NCBI GenBank assembly: GCA_021159465.1
Contig: JAGGRR010000023.1
Span: 1 to 33,410 of the forward strand
From: Methanophagales archaeon
GTDB lineage: Archaea > Halobacteriota > Syntropharchaeia > Alkanophagales > Methanospirareceae
Direction of reading: 5' to 3'
Length of the DNA: 33,410 nucleotides
The translations under genes and the position numbers were made by a program. Shown one piece after another: positions 23,173 to 28,887 of the stretch (position 1 is its first letter; the number at the start of each line of letters is the position of its first letter). The notes beneath the pieces were generated by a model. That model was not told the DNA's origin. It made no database searches and saw only the letters and a list, made by a program, of their open reading frames with translations.

Positions 23173-24303
23173 TTAAGCGACGACGCTCGCAGCCTCAGCG
23201 ATGCTCTCGAAAGCGTCAGGCGCTGCGTCCTTAACAGCCTTCAGGACTTTTCGCCTCGATTTCTTCGGAAGTGCTCTTGCGAAGACTATGAACAGCTCTC
23301 CTCTATCTCTAAGTATTTTCACAGCAACATGAATGATTTTCTTAATGTCGCTAACGTTTGCGAGCTGAATCGTAAGCATGTATTTTTGATCAAGTGAGAG
23401 GCTATCGTATTTGTCAGGATTCTTTATGATTTCGTTGACGTCCACACGAGCTCTGAGGAAAGTTCGGAACTTCAAGCCGAGCTCTCTTCCCACTAATGTC
23501 GGCGCATCTTTCTCGAGGTCAAGCGAGCGTGCTGCTAAAATCGTCCACGTTCGTGGTGTTGCAAATTGTTCAAGCGTTTCTGCATCGTCAGGCTTCTGCA
23601 CAAGATAGTTTTCTCCTTCGTAAGCTGCTAAAAACGCATAGACCCGCTTGTCCCAGGCATCTCCGTATTTCCTGTCCATGTAGTCAACCCAGTCTTTAAG
23701 ACTGGGTGGATCGACTCTTATGACTCTGAAGCGGTTGAGCAAAGGTGCTGGCAGTGGACGAGCAATCGCACTGTCTTCTGGCGTATTTCCTGCTGCGATG
23801 ATGAAAGTGCCGCCGTTTATTGAGATCTGACCGACCTTTCTGTCTAATGCTATTTTGTAAGCCGTTGATAAGACGTCATCTCGCTGGACGTTCGTTATTT
23901 GACGGGTGTGTGGCAACCTGACGACCAGACAACCAGGTACCACACACCTTTCGTCTAAAAACAAGATTCCGCTTGCCGCCTGTAAGCAGCGAGCCCAAAG
24001 CATCGGATAGTAGCGAACGTAATTGCCGTTAACACGAGGTATTCCTATTAGATCCGAGGGTTCGACCTCAGTCAGTCTGAAATCCACGAACAAGAAGTAT
24101 TTATCTGGTGCCTTTAGAATTTCCTGCGCCGCGTCATCACTGTAGTCAATAAATTCTTTGCCGTGCTCTCTTGCCAGCTCTTCAGCACATGTTCGCACCG
24201 TCTCGCTCTTCCCAATTCCTGACGAACCCAGTAGGAGACACGGTGTTTTAGGGTCTTTCTTATATAGACGCTTTAAATAATCAAGCAATTCGCTCGCCTT
24301 CAT
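23173..24303 (-). CDS. MoxR-type AAA+ ATPase with a 51-nt BHB intron (376 aa unspliced, 359 spliced)
   Basis: Walker A GSSGIGKS (26-33), Walker B ILFLDE (113-118), sensor 1 in IIAAGNTPEDSA (Asn 173) and arginine finger in LLNRF (191) identify a MoxR-like AAA+ ATPase. Right after LDE come 17 extra residues (RCVVPGCLVVRLPHTRQ) before ITNVQRDD. They are encoded by a 51-nt insertion with a bulge-helix-bulge fold; removal yields FLDEITNVQRDDV, the normal continuation. ATPases of this group act with VWA proteins, here probably that at 18645-20015. Start follows GGGGGTGAGAGA. The unspliced form would have a disturbed Walker B region. Confidence 0.88.
   Translation of the reverse strand: MKASELLDYLKRLYKKDPKTPCLLLGSSGIGKSETVRTCAEELAREHGKEFIDYSDDAAQEILKAPDKYFLFVDFRLTEVEPSDLIGIPRVNGNYVRYYPMLWARCLQAASGILFLDERCVVPGCLVVRLPHTRQITNVQRDDVLSTAYKIALDRKVGQISINGGTFIIAAGNTPEDSAIARPLPAPLLNRFRVIRVDPPSLKDWVDYMDRKYGDAWDKRVYAFLAAYEGENYLVQKPDDAETLEQFATPRTWTILAARSLDLEKDAPTLVGRELGLKFRTFLRARVDVNEIIKNPDKYDSLSLDQKYMLTIQLANVSDIKKIIHVAVKILRDRGELFIVFARALPKKSRRKVLKAVKDAAPDAFESIAEAASVVA
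23899..23949 (-). other. 51-nt bulge-helix-bulge intron in the ATPase mRNA
   Basis: Minus-strand order: GACG (23955-23952), bulge AAA (23951-23949), GGTGTGTGG (23948-23940), loop with CCTG/CAGG, CCACACACC (23913-23905), CGTC (23904-23901), bulge AAA (23900-23898), TAA. The 9-bp inner stem and the 4-bp GACG/CGTC helix are perfect, and each strand has a 3-nt bulge after the 4-bp helix, the geometry cut by archaeal tRNA splicing endonuclease. The outer helix (TTA/TAA, then mismatches) is weak. Cutting at equal positions in the two identical bulges removes 51 nt and joins GACGAA to ATAACG. Confidence 0.75.
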
Positions 24304-24308
24304 TCTCT

Positions 24309-24327
24309 CACCCCCAAAGGAAAAAAT
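24309..24327 (-). promoter_or_regulatory. recurrent gene junction: stop, T-tract, GGGGGTG (representative copy)
   Basis: Here TGATTTTTTCCTTTGGGGGTG joins the stop of one gene to the SD of the next (listed copy is on the minus strand). Similar copies lie at about 5915-5932, 7072-7091, 8999-9018, 11783-11802, 13113-13130, 13622-13640, 15374-15392, 16215-16233, 18627-18646, 20023-20041, 23143-23166, 25185-25202, 26046-26064, 27604-27616, 28650-28668, 30247-30264, 30540-30555 and 30740-30758. GGGGGTGA can pair with the 3' end of archaeal 16S rRNA (UCACCUCC, one G-U pair). The T5-T7 tract is of the kind that promotes archaeal transcription termination. Confidence 0.8.
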
Positions 24328-25184
24328 CAGAGCTCCGAGAGCACAAAGGGTGCTGCAATCTCACGCATCTTTCTCACAATCTCTTCGCATCTTTCTTTCT
24401 TAGCTTGCAGTTTCTGATAGGCTTCATCGCACATATCTGCAAGCACATCATATAACTCGAGAAAGCGGAGGGAATTTACAAGAACCGTTCCTATGTCTTC
24501 CACACTTCTTATATTTCCGTCGTTGAATAGGATGATGCGAAAAGTTCCTGGCGGATAAGTTAAATCTACACGAATCGAGATTTTATCGAACGCCTCATAG
24601 CTTATCAGTGAGCCCTTATATTTCACATGTGGGTTAAGGATGAGCACTCTGAATTCACCCTCACGAGTGACGATATTCTCATCAAAATATAGTTCTGCGG
24701 TGAGAGATTTTGCAAGTGTGTGGAATTCGGCTAGTTCTTCTCTAATAGTCCTCCGAACATAAGGAACGACTTCATCTCCATATCTCACAAATGTCCGAAA
24801 AACCTCTTCCAGCGTAGGATACCTGCGTTGATCGCTCCAGAACGTCTCGTATATTAGATTTCCTACAATGAGGTAACCACCACCGAGAGGAATCACTCTT
24901 CTTTTGTAGCTGAATGGTTTGAAATAGCCAAACAATTTTATAGCTTCATATTTGTAGTATGAAATCTTCTTCACTAATTTCCACACTCTGTTCATAAGTT
25001 CCTTACACCTTTTGTAAATTTCTGTATCCTTTATCTCTCTGCTTATTCTCCCATTTAGGGTGTTGAGTGCTTTTTCCAAGCAGCTTTCGTAAGCTTCCTC
25101 AGCCCTTATATAATCAATTCTTTTCTTGTCAACCTCCTGTGCAATTCTTTCCAGTTCTTCCTTTATCTTCTCTATCTCTTTCAT
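24327..25184 (-). CDS. amplified paralog family, member F (285 aa)
   Basis: One of the clearest members. Coiled-coil N-terminus (1-75), KPFSYKRRVIPL (89-100), VGNLIY (107-112), PYVRRTIREEL (141-151), GEFRV (176-180), and the ending EEIVRKMREIAAPFVLSEL. Directly downstream of the MoxR ATPase (23 bases), so probably cotranscribed with it. ATG directly after GGGGGA. Member G beside it is the closest sibling: both share AYQKLQAKKERC or AYEKLQAKKERC and 18 identical bases near the 3' end (GAGAGCACAAAGGGTGCT on the plus strand). Confidence 0.8.
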   Translation of the reverse strand: MKEIEKIKEELERIAQEVDKKRIDYIRAEEAYESCLEKALNTLNGRISREIKDTEIYKRCKELMNRVWKLVKKISYYKYEAIKLFGYFKPFSYKRRVIPLGGGYLIVGNLIYETFWSDQRRYPTLEEVFRTFVRYGDEVVPYVRRTIREELAEFHTLAKSLTAELYFDENIVTREGEFRVLILNPHVKYKGSLISYEAFDKISIRVDLTYPPGTFRIILFNDGNIRSVEDIGTVLVNSLRFLELYDVLADMCDEAYQKLQAKKERCEEIVRKMREIAAPFVLSEL

Positions 25185-25201
25185 TCCCCCAAAGAAAAAA
25201 A

Positions 25202-26041
25202 TCAGAGTCCTGAGAGCACAAAGGGTGCTACTACCTTCTTCATCTCCTTTAGAATTTCATCGCACCGCTCCTTCTTTGCTTGTAGCTTCTCATAGGCTTC
25301 TTCATACATTTCCGCTAATGTATCGTATAGCTCGCTGAGCCGAAGAGGAGCGTAGGGTGTATCGTCCATATCTACCACATCTCTGCTATTAGTGTTAGTG
25401 TTAATCAGGTAGACTGTGCACGATCGAAGAATCTGTGTGAGATCTACATAAATAGTGACTTTGTTGTATGTTTGCCAAAACACCCGCGCCCACCCTTCCG
25501 ACCGCTCAGAATATTCGAAAGAGAGAGTCCTAAACTTTCCCTCACGAGCAGCAAGCTCTCCCTTCATTTCAGCCATGAGTTCTCTTCCCAATCTGCAGAA
25601 CTCTGCAAGCTCTTCTCTAATATTTTTTCGAACATTTGGAATAATCACATCAGCATGTTCTAAGAGTATCTGAAAAATTTCCCTCGCTGTTGACTCTCTA
25701 TATATCTTCGTGTTGGGGGTTGTGGTTATCGTCCTACCTATCGTAAGATATTCTAAAGGTTGGAGTCGAATTACCTTTCTTTTATAGCGGAATGGTTTGA
25801 AATAATCGACAAGTCTTATAGCTTCTTCATCATATCGTGGAAAATTGGAGATTATATATTCGATTTTTCTCCGCAACTCATTACACTTTTTGTAATCCTC
25901 TCCTTCTACGATTTTGCTAGCTAACTTTTCACTCACACGCCCAAACCTTTCGAGAGCTTCACTGTATATTCTTTCTGCTTTCTGTAATTCCTCCACCGAT
26001 TCCTCTAAGTCCGTTATATCTTTTTTAAGGTCTTCCGGCAT
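25202..26041 (-). CDS. amplified paralog family, member G (279 aa)
   Basis: Blocks: FKPFRYKRKVIRL (about 81-93), PNVRKNIREEL (135-145), REGKFRTL, and the tail ILKEMKKVVAPFVLSGL. ATG at 26041 follows GGGGGATGAAG; an ATG six bases upstream lies within the SD. The long N-terminal coiled coil (about 5-70) suggests oligomerisation. Placed between the secreted transglutaminase-like gene and member F. Confidence 0.8.
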   Translation of the reverse strand: MPEDLKKDITDLEESVEELQKAERIYSEALERFGRVSEKLASKIVEGEDYKKCNELRRKIEYIISNFPRYDEEAIRLVDYFKPFRYKRKVIRLQPLEYLTIGRTITTTPNTKIYRESTAREIFQILLEHADVIIPNVRKNIREELAEFCRLGRELMAEMKGELAAREGKFRTLSFEYSERSEGWARVFWQTYNKVTIYVDLTQILRSCTVYLINTNTNSRDVVDMDDTPYAPLRLSELYDTLAEMYEEAYEKLQAKKERCDEILKEMKKVVAPFVLSGL

Positions 26042-26067
26042 CTTCATCCCCCAAGGGAAAAAATAAA

Positions 26068-26916
26068 TCATATTCTTTTTCTGAGGAAGAGTGCAACGAT
26101 TATAGCCGCCACGAGTGGTGCTGTTGGAGTGGGTGTTGTCGGCTCGGGCGTTATTGGCGTTGGAGTCGGTGTTGTTGGAGTCAGCACAGCACCAGGATTC
26201 ATTCTCATGAAATCTTTGACCGTGTAGAAATCCACGAGGAAATACTCTAACTCAGGAATTACCGCTCCTGAGACATATCCGAAATGCTCTGAATACGTTC
26301 CATCAATCGGGATGAGCACCCAATCTTCAAAGCCATCACCAAGTTCGCAGTGGAGTTTCTGCGCAATCTCTTCAGGAGTGGTCTCAAACACATCAACGAC
26401 ATCGCTCAGCCCAAGCTCAAAAATTGCGTCTGCGGTTGATTCGGGTGCATAAAGAAGGCAAGTTGCGTGATCAACTTCGCCGTCTCCATCGCAGTCGATG
26501 TCGCCTACAAAGGCGATATAACCGTAATAGTTCAGAAGTGAAGCGAAGAGAATTGCGAAGTCCTCGCAGTCTCCTGCCTGCTCTCTCAGCGTTTCTTCAG
26601 GCGTCTGAAAGTAGTCAGGGCCTGGGCGTCCATCACCAACGATTGTTCCTGGCGCGGGCTCAGCGTTTTCATCATCATATCTGTATATGATTGTGGATGT
26701 GAGTGTGTCGTATGCGATTTTCATCTCGTCGAGGTCTAACAACCCGTCGTTGTTTATGTCAAAGGTTGCGAAGACGCTAACGACATAAGGTGTGTAGAAC
26801 TCTGAGGGTGTGCAATTGCTCAGAATTTCAGGCACTTGGGCTTGCGTGGGCGTGATTGAGAGAGGGATTAGTGAGAGCGATAGCACAAGCAGAGCCTTAC
26901 TCACGCTTACTCCCAT
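26068..26916 (-). CDS. secreted or surface-anchored transglutaminase-like protein (282 aa)
   Basis: A signal peptide (residues 1 to about 27, KALLVLSLSLIPLSITPTQA) and a C-terminal membrane segment with basic tail (LVAAIIVALFLRKRI, after a Thr/Pro-rich stalk) indicate export and anchoring outside the cell. The core resembles transglutaminase-like cysteine proteases: Cys 117 in QAGDCEDFA, His 150 in DGEVDHATC and Asp 205 in PIDGTY are a plausible triad. Two calcium-type loops, DINNDGLLDLDE (53-64) and DCDGDGEVD (141-149), are visible; the second touches the catalytic His. It could act on the cell envelope or be a virion or surface component. Start follows GGGGGTGTGCGAG. Confidence 0.8.
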   Translation of the reverse strand: MGVSVSKALLVLSLSLIPLSITPTQAQVPEILSNCTPSEFYTPYVVSVFATFDINNDGLLDLDEMKIAYDTLTSTIIYRYDDENAEPAPGTIVGDGRPGPDYFQTPEETLREQAGDCEDFAILFASLLNYYGYIAFVGDIDCDGDGEVDHATCLLYAPESTADAIFELGLSDVVDVFETTPEEIAQKLHCELGDGFEDWVLIPIDGTYSEHFGYVSGAVIPELEYFLVDFYTVKDFMRMNPGAVLTPTTPTPTPITPEPTTPTPTAPLVAAIIVALFLRKRI

Positions 26917-27050
26917 CTCGCACACCCCCAGCACACTCTTCGTTAATCCTTATGAGAACATGGTAGAAAATTTCTGAGCTCTATCTCGTGAGAAAGAGGT
27001 AGCAGAAAGCCTTCAAAGGAAAAATAAGAAGAATTGATTGATCTTGCGGC

Positions 27051-27314
27051 TCAATCTTTCCTTTCCGTATCTTTCTTACGAGTCCCCTCCAGCGGTATTT
27101 TTATTGATACACTATCATCTACACGCTTGACTTCCCATACGGGAAGTTTGTTAGCGACAATCCATGTATAGAGTAGTGCCTCTATTGAGATAACTTTCTG
27201 CCTATCTGTGAGCTTCGGAGACCTAAGAATCTCGTCAAGCTCTTTGATCAGAACGCTTAGCGCAGCTTTGGTCTCTGCAGATAGCTCGGTGTGAACTTCC
27301 TCCTTTTCTTCCAT
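27051..27314 (-). CDS. small hypothetical protein (87 aa)
   Basis: Unrecognised, mostly helical (KAALSVLIKELDEILRSPKL) with a short beta part (VKRVDDSVSIKIPL). The ATG follows AAGGGGGAGAAAAAG, 18 bases after the hairpin at 27332-27351. Downstream, the gap 26917-27050 contains GATTGA/TCAATC and a T-rich stretch (TTATTTTTCC) that may terminate some transcripts, but no gene I can support. Confidence 0.65.
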   Translation of the reverse strand: MEEKEEVHTELSAETKAALSVLIKELDEILRSPKLTDRQKVISIEALLYTWIVANKLPVWEVKRVDDSVSIKIPLEGTRKKDTERKD

Positions 27315-27331
27315 CTTTTTCTCCCCCTTCT

Positions 27332-27351
27332 CCTTCCGGCTGCCCGGAAGG
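27332..27351. other. perfect 8-bp GC-rich hairpin in the leader of the 27051-27314 gene
   Basis: CCTTCCGG-CTGC-CCGGAAGG is a perfect inverted repeat in the leader between the winged-helix gene and the next. On either side are near-copies of the same start context: GGGGGGAGAAAAATGG upstream and AGGGGGAGAAAAAGATGG downstream. The first ATG opens a 43-residue frame (27235-27366) that overlaps the real gene. The hairpin could hide the second SD until translation or refolding, but this is only inference. Confidence 0.5.
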
Positions 27352-27382
27352 GGATATTACTGCCATTTTTCTCCCCCCATCT

Positions 27383-27601
27383 CTACAGCTCAAGAAGCTT
27401 CTTCCCACCGTCTGTTATCTGCACATACGTCTCCTCTGCTTTTATGATTTTCAGAAAGCCGTATGTTGCTAAGAAGTTAACAACACGCCCTACAGTCTCT
27501 CTGCCCAGATTTGTAATCTCGCATATCTCTGTTAGGCTCCTTTCCTTTCCATCTTGCAGGATTTCAAGCATTTCATCCAGCTTTTGAAATATCTCGCTCA
27601 T
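27383..27601 (-). CDS. winged-helix DNA-binding protein (72 aa)
   Basis: Pattern of a MarR/ArsR-like winged helix: MLEILQDGKERSLTEICEIT, then NLGRETVGRVVNFLATYGFL (recognition helix, about 33-52) and a beta wing KAEETYVQITDGGKKLLEL. The ATG at 27601 follows TTTTCCTTTGGGGGAA; the ORF is open to 27670 but that stretch is upstream junction. Likely a transcription regulator of the replicon; target unknown. Confidence 0.75.
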   Translation of the reverse strand: MSEIFQKLDEMLEILQDGKERSLTEICEITNLGRETVGRVVNFLATYGFLKIIKAEETYVQITDGGKKLLEL

Positions 27602-27632
27602 TTCCCCCAAAGGAAAAGAGAGAAGAAAAATA

Positions 27633-28052
27633 TTAAAAGTTTGCGGAGAGTATTGCTTCAGCAAGCTCATCGTCTATAGCTTCTAAGAGCAGGAGATTGT
27701 CGTCGGTTTTTGGCAGAAAAGGCCCGATAATTTTGTAGACTTTCCCTTTGAAAAGGGCGAAATTACCTTTCACCTTAGCATCACTCTCTTTGGCGAGAGC
27801 GAGTTTTCCTTCTAAGAACAGTTCGAGCTCGTCGCTGCTTAGAGGCAGCGTTTCTCCACAGTTTGGACAACTGTATTCCTCTTCCTCTTCTACATCAACA
27901 ACATCAAGTGTTTCTACCTCTTCCTCGTTGTAAGAGAGATTGTGGTTGGTCGGATCAAGACACACTCTTGCAGCGATTTCAACATGTCTCACCTCTCTAT
28001 ACACCGCCTTGACTTCGTTTATTTCTTGCTTGCAGAAAGGGCAAAAAGCCAT
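27633..28052 (-). CDS. zinc-ribbon family protein Z4 (139 aa)
   Basis: MAFCPFCKQEINEVKAVYRE, CPNCGETLPL, KGNFALFKGKVYKI and the tail LLEAIDDELAEAILSANF match the family layout. An acidic insert (VVDVEEEEEY) precedes the second CPxC pair. Start at 28052 overlaps the stop of Z5 (TGATG), with CAGGGGTGAGCG before it. Tandem with Z5; both lie about 5 kb from the Z1-Z3 cluster. Confidence 0.78.
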   Translation of the reverse strand: MAFCPFCKQEINEVKAVYREVRHVEIAARVCLDPTNHNLSYNEEEVETLDVVDVEEEEEYSCPNCGETLPLSSDELELFLEGKLALAKESDAKVKGNFALFKGKVYKIIGPFLPKTDDNLLLLEAIDDELAEAILSANF

Positions 28053-28441
28053 CACTCGCTCACCCCTGCTTCAGCCTCTAAGATGCACTCAACAACTTCA
28101 TCTTCAAGGCGCTCAAGCAAGACAGCATCATCCTTCTTTCTCACAATCCTGTAGACTTTTCCGTTGTAGAGCGCTAAGTTTTTCCTCAGGTGTTTTATCT
28201 CTGAGATCAATGCTATTTTGAGCTCGCCTTTGAAAAATCTCTCAATCTCTTCCTCGTCGGCCTCTAATGGTAGACCTTTTCCACAGTATGGACAGTATGT
28301 TACCACAATTTTATCGTCAGGCCATACATCATCGCTATACTCCCACGACCCGTCCGGGGAATAATCGATTAGGCTTGATACTTCGTATACAGCTGACCTT
28401 ACGAAATCAAGTTTCTCCTTGCAGAAAGGACATACTGTCAT
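28052..28441 (-). CDS. zinc-ribbon family protein Z5 (129 aa)
   Basis: MTVCPFCKEKLDFVRSAVYE, SPDGSWEYSDD, CPYCGKGLPLEADEEEIERF, LALYNGKVYRI, LERLEDEVVECILEAEAG. The SPDGSW segment matches PDGRWVW in the C-terminal part of the tnpB fusion, which helped locate the IS607 insertion. ATG follows CTGGGGGAA. The conserved C-terminal motif [LV]ED[ED]-x(4)-IL-x-A is shared by all five copies. Confidence 0.8.
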   Translation of the reverse strand: MTVCPFCKEKLDFVRSAVYEVSSLIDYSPDGSWEYSDDVWPDDKIVVTYCPYCGKGLPLEADEEEIERFFKGELKIALISEIKHLRKNLALYNGKVYRIVRKKDDAVLLERLEDEVVECILEAEAGVSE

Positions 28442-28571
28442 TTCCCCCAGAATGGTGGGAGTTTGTTGACATCCTCCCCGCCCCGAAAGGCGAGGCTTTC
28501 TTAGCGATATTCTGTAATTCGTCTAACTTCTCCCTCTTAATATACACCTCTAGCAGAACATCCCATATCAT
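28407..28571 (-). CDS. short ORF ending in IS-end sequence (54 aa)
   Basis: Begins MIWDVLLEVYIKREKLDELQ after GAGGGGGG and continues through the IS200/IS605-like hairpin (KASPFGAGRMSTN is its translation), ending within Z5. The first 24 residues look like a normal small helical protein; the rest is insertion-element sequence, so this is probably the truncated head of a former gene. Confidence 0.35.
   Translation of the reverse strand: MIWDVLLEVYIKREKLDELQNIAKKASPFGAGRMSTNSHHSGGNDSMSFLQGET
28474..28496 (-). mobile_element. solitary IS200/IS605-type end (relic)
   Basis: On the minus strand the sequence is CCTCGCCTTTCGGGGCGGGGAGG, a near-perfect hairpin followed by ATGTCAA. It closely resembles the right end of the complete element at 30.17-30.20 kb (AAGCCTCGCCC...GGGCGGGGTAGCTGACA), but in the opposite orientation. 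No tnpA or tnpB fragment is attached, so this looks like a solo end left by excision or deletion. Confidence 0.55.
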
Positions 28572-28638
28572 CCCCCCTCAACTCTTCTTCAAATACCCTC
28601 TTCGCTTTCCTTAACTTCTCTAGTAGCACATCTAACAT
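28537..28638 (-). CDS. small ORF with good SD (33 aa)
   Basis: MLDVLLEKLRKAKRVFEEEL and 13 more residues, started by GGGGAGGGTGAAATAC behind a T-tract (CTTTTTTTTCCTTTT), so the start matches real genes here. It overlaps the start of the 54-aa ORF (28407-28571) in another frame. The first 24 residues form a charged helix. It may be a real micro-protein or the head of a gene frameshifted near the IS relic. Confidence 0.4.
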   Translation of the reverse strand: MLDVLLEKLRKAKRVFEEELRGDDMGCSARGVY

Positions 28639-28677
28639 GTATTTCACCCTCCCCAAAAGGAAAAAAAAGAAAAGTGA

Positions 28678-28887
28678 TTAACCAAATATAAGCTGTTCAA
28701 AAATCTTTGGGACTTTTCCTGATAAGTAGAGCTCTTGCAGTTTCACTCGCACCTCGCCTAATCTACAAAACTCGCCCTCTTTGTTTAAGGGGCATTTTCC
28801 ACATGCATCGTAATTTACACGAGCTCTTAGTTTGTTGAAGCACGGGGGTTGATGTTTGATACACTCGAACTCATAGAAAAAGTAGAA
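28678..28887 (-). pseudogene. 3' part of a small cysteine-rich gene split by the IS element
   Basis: Reads FYFFYEFECIKHQPPCFNKL and then ACGKCPLNKEGEFCRLG, a cysteine-rich protein that could bind metal, ending LYLSGKVPKIFEQLIFG. The 5' part is at 30202-30243. Joining the two parts gives an 83-residue protein in frame (..KKLVE-FYFFYE..). The ORF in the track starts inside the element left end (MLFLSSTRPEGRG), which is element sequence rather than the original start. Confidence 0.7.

Noticed and set aside
23899-23949. Remnant of an intein (CVVPGCLVV resembles an intein N-terminus)
   Set aside because: Only 17 residues, no C-terminal His-Asn block, and the DNA fits a BHB intron with bulges and helices of the correct size.
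27235-27366. 43-aa ORF MAVISPSGQPEGEGGEKDG and following
   Set aside because: It has an SD-like GGGGGG, but overlaps the 27051-27314 gene by 80 bases in another frame and its composition is that of the shadow frame. It more likely reflects a duplicated start context.
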